Assembly: GCA_040752975.1 (NCBI GenBank)
Contig: JBFMHF010000014.1
Span: 1 to 64,000 of the forward strand
Origin: JADLDB01 sp040752975
GTDB taxonomy: Bacteria > Myxococcota > Myxococcia > Myxococcales > Myxococcaceae
Reading direction: 5' to 3'
Length of the DNA stretch: 64,000 nt
This document shows, in pieces, positions 17,907 through 25,644 of the stretch. The notes below the pieces were generated by a model. It was given only the letters and a program-made list of their open reading frames with translations, made no database searches and was not told the origin of the DNA. Position numbers and translations under genes: made by a program. How positions within the stretch are numbered: position 1 is the stretch's first letter; each line of letters begins with the position of its first letter.

Positions 17907-17963
17907 GAGGTCGCCTTCTAACGGGAAGCCCGCGCCGCCGCCGGTCCATGCTATCGACGGCCC

Positions 17964-18356
17964 GTGCTCTGGCTGGTCCGGTCGGCCATCGTGGCGTTGT
18001 ACCCGTCGGGTGGGCCTGTGCCCGGCGCCGCGGAGTGTGGGCTCGACGCCTTCCTCGCGCGCTTCCGAAGGGAGAGCCCGTTCCTCATCTGGCTGGGCGT
18101 CATCACGGGGGCGCTCGTCTTTCACCTGACGCCGCTCTTCACCGTCTTCGTGCCGCTGCCGGCCTTTCTCCTGCCCGCTTCGCTTCTCGACCGGCACGCG
18201 TCGCGGATCTCCTCCACGCAGGTGTACCTGCTGCGCCAGGCCATCTTCCTCGTGAAGCTGGCCGCGGGCCTGTGCTGGGGCGCCGACCCTGAGGTCCGGC
18301 GACGCCTCGCGCTCGCGCCCCTGCCCGACGATCCCGGCACGTGGAGGGCATCATGA
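17964..18356 (+). CDS. small membrane protein preceding a GMC oxidoreductase
   Basis: The product is 130 residues from a GTG at 17964; TATCGA lies 6 bases upstream. One clear hydrophobic stretch spans residues 42-75 (FLIWLGVITGALVFHLTPLF and on), with a second weaker one near 90-105. The stop overlaps the next ATG (ATGA), so it is coupled to the oxidoreductase. The position suggests a small partner or anchor subunit. I cannot match it to a named gluconate-dehydrogenase subunit 3, which has different motifs. Confidence 0.7.
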   Translation: MLWLVRSAIVALYPSGGPVPGAAECGLDAFLARFRRESPFLIWLGVITGALVFHLTPLFTVFVPLPAFLLPASLLDRHASRISSTQVYLLRQAIFLVKLAAGLCWGADPEVRRRLALAPLPDDPGTWRAS

Positions 18357-19897
18357 GCCACACCTCCTTCCGGGGCATCGAGGTGGGTCCGCTCGAAGGA
18401 GACTTCGACTTCGTGGTGGTGGGCTCGGGGGCCGGGGGCGCCGCCGCGGCCGTCACGCTGGCGCGCGGAGGGGCTTCCGTCGCCCTCATCGAGGCCGGGC
18501 CGTGGCGCGATCCCGACGACTACCCGCACTCCGCCTACGGGACGATGCGCGACCTGATGGACGACTGGGGCTCGCAGGTGACGATGGGCCGCGCGCTGTG
18601 GCCGGTGGTGCAGGCGCGCGTCGTCGGCGGCACCACGGTGATCAACTCCGCCATCTGCGTGCGCACGCCGGGCGACATCTTCCGGCAGTGGGAACGGGAG
18701 CACGGCCTCACCGGGCTCGAGCAGCCGGTGCTGTCGGCGCAGGAGCAGCTCGAGCGCGAGCTCTCCGCCGAGGAAGTGCCCGAAGCCGCGCGCGGTCGCT
18801 CCAACGTGCTCGCGAAGGCCGGAGGTGACGCGCTGCGCTGGGCCGACTCCCACTACATGCGCCGCTATGTGAAGGCTTGCGAGGGCTCCGGGCGCTGTCT
18901 GCAGGGCTGCCGCGGCAAGAGGAAGCAGAGCCTCAACCTCACCTTCGTGCCCGAGGTGCTCTCCCGCGGAGGCGCCGTCGTGTCCTGCGCGCCGGTGGAG
19001 CGCATCGTCTTCGAGGGCACGCGCGCGACGGGTGTGCGCGGCTGCTTCGTGCATCCCCAGACTCGCGCGAAGGGCGCGCCCTTCTTCCTGCGGGCGAAGA
19101 AGGCGGTGGTGGTGGCCGCGTCGGCGACGCACTCCCCGGTGTTGCTCGCGCGCTCGGGTGTGCGGCTGCCGGCGCTGGGCGAGTTCTTCCGCGCCCACCC
19201 GGGCACCGGCGTCTTCGGCGACTACGAGACGCCGGTGGACATGAACGTGGGCGCGACGCAGGGCTGGGCGTCGATCGCCTTCCGCGAGTCCCCCGGCCTC
19301 AAGCTGGAGACGCTGGCCATTCCCCCCGAGCTGGTCGCCAGTCGGCTGGCCGGCGGCGGCCGGGAGTTGATGGCGCGCCTGGCTCGCTACCGCCACCTCG
19401 CGATGTGGTGCCACGCCGTGCGCGCGGAGTCGACCGGCACCGTGAAGCCCTCGCGCCTCGGCGGCCGCCCTGTCGTGCGCTACACGCTCGATCGACGAGA
19501 CATGGAGCGCTTCCGCCAGGGCATGGTGCTCCTGGCGCGACAGCACTTCGCGGCCGGCGCGCGGCGCGTCATCCCCGGCATCTCGGGCATGCCGTACGAG
19601 CTGACCGCCGATCAGGTGTCGCTGCTGGAAGAGGCGCCGCTCGACCCACGCAGGTACGTCGCCATCTTGAGCCACCTCTTCGGGGGCTGCGTGATGGGGC
19701 GCGACGAGCGGCGGAGCGTGACCGACGCGCGCGGCCGCGTGCACGGCGTGCAGGGGCTGGTGGTGGCCGACGCGTCCGTCATTCCCACCAACCTGGGCGT
19801 CAACCCGCAGCACACCATCATGGCGCTTGCCCAGGTGTTCGCGGCGTTGCTGCTCGAGTCGGAAGCTCCGCACGTCAGGGCCGGAGCCGCGGCATGA
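18353..19897 (+). CDS. GMC-family FAD-dependent oxidoreductase
   Basis: The product is 514 residues without a signal peptide. The FAD-binding Rossmann motif VVVGSGAGGAAAAVTLA lies at about 22-38 and VALIEAG follows. The second GMC block is RVVGGTTVINSAICVRTP. The C-terminal block has LFGGCVMGRD and DASVIPTNLGVNPQHTIMALA with the catalytic-region NPQHT. A Cys cluster (ACEGSGRCLQGCRGKRKQS, near residue 180) is unusual and recalls a metal or Fe-S site. GMC enzymes oxidise alcohols or sterols; the substrate here is unknown. It is coupled by ATGA overlaps to membrane proteins on both sides, suggesting a membrane-associated dehydrogenase complex. Confidence 0.88.
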   Translation: MSHTSFRGIEVGPLEGDFDFVVVGSGAGGAAAAVTLARGGASVALIEAGPWRDPDDYPHSAYGTMRDLMDDWGSQVTMGRALWPVVQARVVGGTTVINSAICVRTPGDIFRQWEREHGLTGLEQPVLSAQEQLERELSAEEVPEAARGRSNVLAKAGGDALRWADSHYMRRYVKACEGSGRCLQGCRGKRKQSLNLTFVPEVLSRGGAVVSCAPVERIVFEGTRATGVRGCFVHPQTRAKGAPFFLRAKKAVVVAASATHSPVLLARSGVRLPALGEFFRAHPGTGVFGDYETPVDMNVGATQGWASIAFRESPGLKLETLAIPPELVASRLAGGGRELMARLARYRHLAMWCHAVRAESTGTVKPSRLGGRPVVRYTLDRRDMERFRQGMVLLARQHFAAGARRVIPGISGMPYELTADQVSLLEEAPLDPRRYVAILSHLFGGCVMGRDERRSVTDARGRVHGVQGLVVADASVIPTNLGVNPQHTIMALAQVFAALLLESEAPHVRAGAAA

Positions 19898-20349
19898 GCG
19901 GGCTCTGGTGGCGCGCCCTCAAGCTGGCGCTGCGCCCCGGCGCGCTCGCCGATGACGCGACGACCTCGGCCCAGGTGCTCGCGCAGGAACAGGCCGCTCG
20001 CCGCGCCGTGCTGTGGCGCGCAGGCGTGCTGGGGATCGCCGGAGGCGCAGCGGTGATGGCCGTGGGCGTGGCCGCGGCGCGATCGCTCGAGCGGTGGCTG
20101 CGGACCGTCACCGACGGCGGCTGGGACTTCGCGATGAACGTGGCGCATGACCTCCCCTGGGTCGGCGCCGCGCTGGGCGGCATCTTCGTGCTCACCGGGC
20201 TGCTCAGGCTCCTTGGCGCAGGCTTCCCGAAGTTGCTGGGGTCGACGCGCACCGCGTCGGCGATGAGGATCCTCCTCGTGGCTGTCCTCGGCGCCGGCCT
20301 CTTCGTCGTCGCGGCGGTGGCGCTGCAGGGCTTCTGGGCGGCGCTGTAG
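19894..20349 (+). CDS. small multi-pass membrane protein, third gene of the GMC cassette
   Basis: The product is 151 residues. Three hydrophobic helices are visible at about 40-62 (AGVLGIAGGAAVMAVGVAAA), 88-108 (PWVGAALGGIFVLTGLLRLL) and 125-148. The N-terminal 38 residues are cytoplasmic-like and charged. Its ATG overlaps the oxidoreductase stop, so the genes are translated together. No known family is recognised. It may anchor the oxidoreductase or carry electrons to the quinone pool, but no haem or quinone motif is visible. Confidence 0.68.
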   Translation: MSGLWWRALKLALRPGALADDATTSAQVLAQEQAARRAVLWRAGVLGIAGGAAVMAVGVAAARSLERWLRTVTDGGWDFAMNVAHDLPWVGAALGGIFVLTGLLRLLGAGFPKLLGSTRTASAMRILLVAVLGAGLFVVAAVALQGFWAAL

Positions 20350-20395
20350 CCGGCGCCGCACGCGCTCGGGCCCGGAATGCAGGCGCCGGGAGGAC

Positions 20396-20420
20396 GTGCA
20401 CCTCCGGGTGGTGCACCTCC
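20396..20420. repeat. short direct repeat in convergent intergenic gap
   Basis: GTGCACCTCC occurs at 20396-20405 and again at 20411-20420, spaced by GGGTG. It lies in the 122-base gap between the convergent membrane-protein and DUF4261 genes. GGAGG upstream at 20389 could pair with either CCTCC. No T-run follows, so it is not a clear terminator. Confidence 0.3.
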
Positions 20421-20471
20421 CAGCTTCGGCGCTGCGAGGAGGGCCGCCCTGGCGGCTTCGTCAGCCGCAGG

Positions 20472-21380
20472 TCAGCGCGCTCGCCTCCTGGCGAGGGTCT
20501 TCCTGGCGGCCGGTTTTTTGCGGCCGCGTGCCTTCTTCGCGGCGGGCTTCTTGCGGCTGGGCGCCTTTTTCGCGGCGGGCATCGCGTGGGCCGGCGACTT
20601 CTTCGCAGCCTTCTTCACCGGCAGCTTCCGCACCGTGGCGACCGAGCCTGCCGGCAGCCCGAGCTGCACGCGCCACACCTTCACGTTCGCGTCCACCGGA
20701 GACGGCACATAGTGGACGGAGTAGTGCTCGTGCTCCGAGCGACCGACGGTGTCGCCTTCCGGGAGCGCCTCTCCGCGTCGCGTCACGTAGCCGAGGAGAT
20801 CGTAGAAGAACTCGAGCGCGCCGCCGCTCATCTCGGGGGCGGTGAGGAGCAGGTCCGGCAGCCCGAGCTGCTTCATGCCGATGCTCAAGAGCTCCACGCC
20901 CTTGCGGTTGCCCGCCAGCGACACGCCCACCCACAGCGGCAGCGGGAGGTCGGACGAGGCGAGCTCGACGAAGAGGTCCGGGTGGTGCGTCACGTGGCCT
21001 TCGCCCCAATACACGCCCACTGCCCTGGCGGCCTTCGCCAGCGCAGCCACCACGCGGGTGAAGCGGACCATCTCGGCGATCCCGCTGTCCCCCTGGCGGA
21101 GGATGCAGACGAGGTGCGTCGAGTGCGCCGGCAACGTCCACTGGCGCGACACACCTGAGATGCTGTGCTCCGTCGCCGCGTCGGCCTCGCCATTCGGCAC
21201 GGGCGAAGGCATCAGCGCCGCCATCACCTCGATGCCTCCCGCCTCGAGCGCCATCGAGTCTGGCTTCGCGTCGCCGAGCCAGGTTGGGGCTCCCAGGTCG
21301 GGCCAGCCCTTCAAGGCCTGTTCGACGGCGGACTGGGAAGGCAGTCGCTTCGAGTTGGTGAGGACGAAGGCCATCCGCAT
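20472..21380 (-). CDS. DUF4261-domain protein with Lys-rich histone-like tail
   Basis: The product is 302 residues; I chose the ATG at 21380 (MRMAFVLTNSKRLPS), the usual start of the DUF4261 domain. Domain hallmarks are THLVCILRQG, AARAVGVYWGEG, HPDLFVELASSDLPLPLWVG and SIGMKQLGLPDLLLT. The function of the domain is unknown. From about residue 250 the protein switches to a Lys/Ala/Pro/Arg tail (KKAAKKSPAHAMPAAKKAPS and onward to the C-terminal RRRAR), like histone H1 or bacterial KPAAK proteins. The DNA there is an imperfect tandem repeat. The tail suggests binding to DNA or RNA, which is not described for DUF4261 as far as I know. Confidence 0.8.
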   Translation of the reverse strand: MRMAFVLTNSKRLPSQSAVEQALKGWPDLGAPTWLGDAKPDSMALEAGGIEVMAALMPSPVPNGEADAATEHSISGVSRQWTLPAHSTHLVCILRQGDSGIAEMVRFTRVVAALAKAARAVGVYWGEGHVTHHPDLFVELASSDLPLPLWVGVSLAGNRKGVELLSIGMKQLGLPDLLLTAPEMSGGALEFFYDLLGYVTRRGEALPEGDTVGRSEHEHYSVHYVPSPVDANVKVWRVQLGLPAGSVATVRKLPVKKAAKKSPAHAMPAAKKAPSRKKPAAKKARGRKKPAARKTLARRRAR

Positions 21381-21437
21381 GGGCCCAACGCTCGCACGAG
21401 GGCGCGTGGGACGCATCGAAGAAGTGGACCGCCAGGG

Positions 21438-22106
21438 TCAGAAGCCGCCGGCCACGCCCAGCAGCGCCCCGCCGGGCAGCGACGTGAGGCTCGCGGCCAC
21501 CACCAGGGACTTTGCCGCGGGAGACGTCACCTCGTAGCCCACCACGCTTCCACCCAGCGGCAGCGCGAAGAGGAGCGGCGCCCCGGCAGTCCCTCCGAAG
21601 AGGACTGCGCCGGCCGCGATGCCCGCGCCGAGGAGGTCGCCGAAGAAAGTCGCCCAGACCGAGCCGTCCCCGTCGAAGAGCCACCCCGACAAGAGCACCC
21701 CCAGCGGCGCTGTCAGCCCGAAGCCGATCGCCGCCCCCGTCCAGGCCGCGCCCAGCGGCTGCAGCGACGCGTCTGGGAGCGTCGCGCCTCCCAGCAGTCC
21801 GCCCAGCACGCCTCCTGCCGCGCCCACGCCGGCGCCGAAGAGCAGGCCCATGCCGATGCGCAGCCCACGCCCGGGAGGCTCTTCCCTGACCTTCGCCGCG
21901 ACCTCCTCCAGCGGCGGGTTGGCGATCGCCTGGGGCTGCAGCACTTCCTGCGGCACGGGCTGCGCGACGGGCGCATCCGTCTCGGGCGCGGCGTCCTCCA
22001 CGGCGACCAGCGGGGGAGGGCCGAACTCGTCCACTTCAGGCGCCTGCGCGAGGGCCAGGCTGGCCACCCCCGTCGTCAGCAGCAGCAGTTTCCCGAGGCG
22101 CCTCAT
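21438..22106 (-). CDS. exported glycine-rich membrane protein
   Basis: The product is 222 residues. The start at 22106 gives a signal peptide (RRLGKLLLLTTGVASLALAQ). An acidic Pro-rich spacer runs to about residue 75. The rest is a run of Gly/Ala-rich hydrophobic segments such as IGMGLLFGAGVGAAGGVLGG, AIGFGLTAPLGVLLSG, DLLGAGIAAGAVLFGG and APLLFALPLGGSVVGYE, ending in VAGGF. This resembles outer-membrane or glycine-zipper type proteins, but no family is recognised. It is divergent from the Spy-like gene over 156 bases. Confidence 0.65.
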   Translation of the reverse strand: MRRLGKLLLLTTGVASLALAQAPEVDEFGPPPLVAVEDAAPETDAPVAQPVPQEVLQPQAIANPPLEEVAAKVREEPPGRGLRIGMGLLFGAGVGAAGGVLGGLLGGATLPDASLQPLGAAWTGAAIGFGLTAPLGVLLSGWLFDGDGSVWATFFGDLLGAGIAAGAVLFGGTAGAPLLFALPLGGSVVGYEVTSPAAKSLVVAASLTSLPGGALLGVAGGF

Positions 22107-22262
22107 GACGTTGGCCCACCACGCATGGCCTTCAAACTTCTTCATCTCCAGGCACGCGGACCCTTCACAGTCGCTCCCTACTGTCCCTCCACGCAAGGCG
22201 AAACGCTTGAAGCCTTCGTGGGCGCCATTCCGGCGCCTGGAGAAAGAAAGGGACGGACACCC

Positions 22263-22760
22263 ATGTTTGGATTCGTCATCGGCACCTTGAGCCTGATCGG
22301 CCTCATCAAGGTGTGGCGGTGGGGGCGGTACGGCCGGCACGGTTACGGAGGCCCGCGCCGGTGGATGCTGCGGCGCCTCTTCCAGCACCTCGACACCACG
22401 CCCGGCCAGGAGAAGGTGATCGCCAGCGCGCTGGAGGACGCGGAGCGGAAGCTGTGGGCGGCGCGCGAGGAGCTCTTCAAGAGCCGGGGCGCTTTCGCAA
22501 AGGCGGTCAGCGGGGAACACTTCGACGGCGCAGCGGTGGACGCGGCCTTCGACACGCAGCAGGCGGCGGTGGACGAGCTGAAGAAGTCGGTGCGTGAGGG
22601 GCTCGGCGCCATTCACGAGGCCCTCAACCCCCAGCAGCGTGCGCGGCTGGGCGAGCTGCTCGAGTACGGGCCCGGCCGGATGCACGGCGGCTGCGGGTAC
22701 GGGCGCTTCCATCACGGCTACCGCCACGGCGGCGGACCCGCCTCCACCGTCAACCTCTGA
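22263..22760 (+). CDS. Spy/CpxP-like periplasmic heavy-metal sensor family protein
   Basis: The product is 165 residues. An N-terminal hydrophobic segment (FVIGTLSLIGLIKVW) anchors or exports it. The helical body (LFQHLDTTPGQEKVIASALE through IHEALNPQQRARLGELLEYG) has the layout of Spy/CpxP/ZraP proteins, with the LNPQQRARL block corresponding to their LTxxQ motif. The tail is rich in Gly and His (HGGCGYGRFHHGYRHGGG), a likely metal site. A purine-rich GAAAGAAAGGGACGG precedes the ATG. It is the first gene of a run that continues into a two-component system, a layout like cpxP-cpxRA or zraP-zraSR. Confidence 0.75.
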   Translation: MFGFVIGTLSLIGLIKVWRWGRYGRHGYGGPRRWMLRRLFQHLDTTPGQEKVIASALEDAERKLWAAREELFKSRGAFAKAVSGEHFDGAAVDAAFDTQQAAVDELKKSVREGLGAIHEALNPQQRARLGELLEYGPGRMHGGCGYGRFHHGYRHGGGPASTVNL

Positions 22761-22781
22761 CTTCACCGAAAGGAACACGTC

Positions 22782-23165
22782 ATGCGCAGACTCCTCCTGG
22801 TTGTCCTCGGCCTCGGCGTCATCTTCGGCTTCGGCTCCGGCATCGCCAGCCTGCGGTACCGGATGCACGGTGGGTGTCACAACGACTGGCGACAAGGCCG
22901 CTGGGCCGACGCGCGAAATGACTGGCGCAGGGGCCGCGACTTCGAGCCCGAGGTGAAGGCCCCCGCGCCGACGCCTCAGACGGTGGTGGTGCAGCAGCCC
23001 GCCGCTCCCTCTCCCGCCGCCGCGCCTGCGCCGCAGGTCTTCGTCATCATGCCGCAGGGCGCCACGCCGGCCCCGCAGGTCATCACCGTGCCGGTCGCGA
23101 CGCCGGCCCCGCAGCCGGTCGCGGCCCCGGGCGGGAACGTGGCGCCCACCGCCAACGCTCCGTAG
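22782..23165 (+). CDS. small membrane-anchored Pro/Ala-rich protein
   Basis: The product is 127 residues. The first 24 residues are a membrane anchor or signal (RRLLLVVLGLGVIFGFGSGI). A short charged block contains MHGGCHNDWRQGRWADARND. From residue 58 it is a Pro/Ala/Val/Gln linker with near-repeats such as PAPQVFVIMP and PAPQVITVPV. GAAAGGAAC lies about 8 bases before the ATG. It looks like an envelope-spanning tether of unknown role, in the same transcript as the Spy-like and two-component genes. Confidence 0.62.
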   Translation: MRRLLLVVLGLGVIFGFGSGIASLRYRMHGGCHNDWRQGRWADARNDWRRGRDFEPEVKAPAPTPQTVVVQQPAAPSPAAAPAPQVFVIMPQGATPAPQVITVPVATPAPQPVAAPGGNVAPTANAP

Positions 23166-23172
23166 AGTCGTC

Positions 23173-23853
23173 ATGGCGATGAGCTCCCGGGTCCTGTTGA
23201 TCGACGACGACGAGCGGCTGCCCGAGCTGCTCTCGTCGTACCTGGCGCAGAATGGCGTGACGTTGGCGCACGCGCCGGACGGGGCCCGGGGGCTGGTGAT
23301 GCTGGAGCAGGGCGCCTACGACGCGGTGCTGCTCGACGTGATGATGCCCGGCCTGGACGGGCTGGAGGTCTGCCGGCGGATCCGCGCGAAGAGCCAGGTG
23401 CCGGTCATCATGCTGACCGCGCGCGGAGACGAGACGGATCGGGTGGTGGGCCTCGAGCTGGGCGCCGACGACTACGTGGGCAAGCCCTTCAGCCCGCGGG
23501 AGCTGCTCGCCCGCTTGCGCGCGGTGCTGCGCCGCAGCCGCCCCGAGGTGATGAGCGAGGCCTTGCAGGTGGGCGACGTGGCCATCGACGTGCCGGCCCG
23601 CACGGTGACGCGCGCGGGCGCTCCCATCGAGCTCACCGGCATCGAGTTCGACATCCTGGTGGCGCTGGTGCGGCGGGCGGGCAGGGTGGTGCCGCGCGAC
23701 GCGCTGTTGTCCGAAGCGGGCCGCAGCGACGTGGTGGTGGGCGAGCGGACGGTGGACGTGCACATCAGCCACCTGCGGCAGAAGCTGAAGGATGACCCTC
23801 CGAGGCTGATCAAGACGGTGCGCGGCGTCGGCTACGTGCTGGCGAAGGACTGA
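23173..23853 (+). CDS. OmpR/CpxR-type response regulator
   Basis: The product is 226 residues; a second ATG two codons in is equally possible. The receiver domain has the acidic pair DDD at 11-13, phospho-acceptor Asp55 in AVLLDVMMPG, a Thr in MLTARG and Lys in GKPFSPREL. The C-terminal winged-helix (from about 130) has LTGIEFDILVALVR and TVDVHISHLRQKL with VRGVGYVLA. It is a DNA-binding transcription factor activated by the kinase gene 6 bases downstream. By analogy it probably controls the Spy-like gene upstream. Confidence 0.93.
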   Translation: MAMSSRVLLIDDDERLPELLSSYLAQNGVTLAHAPDGARGLVMLEQGAYDAVLLDVMMPGLDGLEVCRRIRAKSQVPVIMLTARGDETDRVVGLELGADDYVGKPFSPRELLARLRAVLRRSRPEVMSEALQVGDVAIDVPARTVTRAGAPIELTGIEFDILVALVRRAGRVVPRDALLSEAGRSDVVVGERTVDVHISHLRQKLKDDPPRLIKTVRGVGYVLAKD

Positions 23854-23859
23854 GGCGCC

Positions 23860-25164
23860 GTGTTCCCTCACCACCACCACCGGCATGGCCCTCCCTGGCG
23901 ACGGCGGATGGGGCCGCTCGGCCGCTATGTGGGCGCCAAGCTGCGACGACGGATCTTCGCCTGGTTCACCTGGGGCATCGTCTCCACGGCGATCCTCGTG
24001 GTGCTGGTGATGACGGTGCTGGCGCGCGTGCAGGAGCCGGTCTGGGAGCAGACGCTCGAGAAGAGCCGCGCCTGGGTGGGAAAGCAGTTCGCGCGCGACT
24101 GGGATGATCCCGCGGCGAGGCAGCGCTTCGCGCAGGAGGCGGCCAGCGATCTCTCAGCCGACGTGGAGCTCTTCGACGCGCGGGGCGTGGCGCTGTACGC
24201 CACCGGCGGCGAATGCGGGCGTCGCGGCTTCGACATCCCCATCACGAGGAACGGCGCGGTGCTGGGCAGCGCGAAGGTGTGCTGGCAGCACCCGCCCGGG
24301 TACGGCTGGCGCTGGGCGGTGATGCTGGGCGTCGGGCTCCTGGCGGTGTGGATGGCGTCGGGGCGGGTGGCGCGGCGCCTCGCGCGCCCGTTGGACGAGC
24401 TGGCCGATGTGGTGCGGCGGATCGGCGAAGGCGACCTCTCCGCGCGGGCCGAGCTGTCCTGTCACGAGCCCGATGAGATCGGCGTGGTGGCGGACACGGT
24501 GAACGAGATGGCCACGCGGATCCAGAAACAGATGGCGGATCAACGCGAGCTGCTCGCCACCGTGTCGCACGAGCTGCGCACGCCGCTGGCGAGGGTGCGG
24601 ATCATCAGCGAGCTGGGCCGCGACGGCGGCGCGACGCCGAAGACGTTCGACGATCTCGATCGCGAGGTGGAGGAGATGGACGCGCTGGTGGGCGAGCTCC
24701 TGGCGTCGTCGCGCGTGGAGTTCGGGCAGGTGGCCCGCCGCGATCTCGACGTGAAGGACCTCTGCGTGCGCGCGCTCGAGCGCTCTGGCCTCCCGCCGCA
24801 GGCCCTCGCGGTGAAGGGCGACGGGAAGACGGTGCACGCGGATCCGACGCTCTTGCAGCGCGCGCTCGCCAACCTCTTCGACAACGCGAAGCGCCACGGG
24901 GGTGGGGCGGATCACCTCGAGGTGGAGGTGGGGCCCGAGTTGACGCGCTTCGAGGTGATGGATCGCGGCCGGGGCGTCCCGTCTGACGCGGAGCCGCTCT
25001 TCCACAAGTTCACGCGTGGGCCGAACGGGGAGAGCAGCGAAGGGTTGGGCCTGGGGCTCGCGCTGGTGCGGCGGATCGCCGAGGCGCACGGAGGCACGGC
25101 GTGGGCGAAGAACCGGGAGGGCGGCGGGGCGGCCGTCGGCTTCTCGGTGAAGACGAAGGCGTGA
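23860..25164 (+). CDS. sensor histidine kinase with His-rich N-terminus
   Basis: The product is 434 residues from a GTG with GAGGCGCC upstream; an ATG at 23908 is the alternative. Residues 3-9 are a His cluster (PHHHHRHG). Two membrane helices at about 33-55 and 151-166 enclose a periplasmic sensor of about 95 residues. That sensor contains two Cys (GGECGRRG, VCWQHP). A HAMP region, DHp box with His237 (SHELRTPL), and ATPase motifs LFDNAKRHGGG, DRGRGVP and GLGLGLALVRR follow. It forms a pair with the regulator just upstream. The His cluster and the Spy-like neighbour suggest metal or envelope stress as the signal; this is inference. Confidence 0.92.
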   Translation: MFPHHHHRHGPPWRRRMGPLGRYVGAKLRRRIFAWFTWGIVSTAILVVLVMTVLARVQEPVWEQTLEKSRAWVGKQFARDWDDPAARQRFAQEAASDLSADVELFDARGVALYATGGECGRRGFDIPITRNGAVLGSAKVCWQHPPGYGWRWAVMLGVGLLAVWMASGRVARRLARPLDELADVVRRIGEGDLSARAELSCHEPDEIGVVADTVNEMATRIQKQMADQRELLATVSHELRTPLARVRIISELGRDGGATPKTFDDLDREVEEMDALVGELLASSRVEFGQVARRDLDVKDLCVRALERSGLPPQALAVKGDGKTVHADPTLLQRALANLFDNAKRHGGGADHLEVEVGPELTRFEVMDRGRGVPSDAEPLFHKFTRGPNGESSEGLGLGLALVRRIAEAHGGTAWAKNREGGGAAVGFSVKTKA

Positions 25165-25178
25165 GAAGCTCACGCGCG

Positions 25179-25445
25179 ATGCGTGGCTTCCTGCTCGCCG
25201 TGTCCACAGTGCTCCTGCTGTCGTGCGGAAACACCTCGTCCACCTGCGGGCCGAACCCCTGCGGCGCCTGCCAGGCGGGGTGCACCGCGGCCGACGTGTG
25301 CTCGGGGGGCCAATGGCAATGCCATTGTGCCTGCCCCGACGCGGGGAGCTGTGGGCCGAACGCATGTGGCGCGTGTCCGACAGGTTGCACGCCGATGGAT
25401 CGATGCGTGAACGGCGCCTGGGACTGTCAGTGCGCTTGTCCGTGA
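25179..25445 (+). CDS. Cys-rich lipoprotein with two 35-residue repeats
   Basis: The product is 88 residues. The signal ends at Cys16 (LLLSC). Two copies of a repeat follow at 23-57 and 58-88: CGPN-x-CGAC-x2-GCT-x4-C-x2-G-x-W-x-C-x-CAC. Each has eight cysteines in identical spacing, so 16 of 66 mature residues are Cys. Such density implies several disulfides or a metal-binding role. It starts 14 bases after the sensor kinase and looks like the last gene of that operon. I know of no named family. Confidence 0.7.
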   Translation: MRGFLLAVSTVLLLSCGNTSSTCGPNPCGACQAGCTAADVCSGGQWQCHCACPDAGSCGPNACGACPTGCTPMDRCVNGAWDCQCACP

Positions 25446-25644
25446 CGGCGCGGCTTCGCTCGAGCCCGCGGGTGGACGCGCGCCGCAAGTACCCGGGGGG
25501 CTGCGTGCGGGGCGCGGGGGTTGTGGCGTGCTGCCCCGGCCGTTCGAGGTGCCCTCCGGTGTGGCAGCCGCGCGAAGGTCCAGGGCGGGCGCAACAGGTG
25601 TGGAGGTTTGCGCAGGCGCGTCACCCGGGGTGTGATGGTCCACG
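25446..25644. other. 199-base gap with no recognised feature
   Basis: No open frame with believable protein content and no clear terminator or promoter were seen between the Cys-repeat lipoprotein and the next gene. The region is GC-rich, with a weak purine stretch before 25645. Confidence 0.5.

Noticed and set aside
22107..23174. Minus-strand extension beyond the 222-residue exported protein
   Set aside because: It overlaps the well-supported Spy-like and anchored-protein genes; a signal peptide begins at the ATG at 22106.
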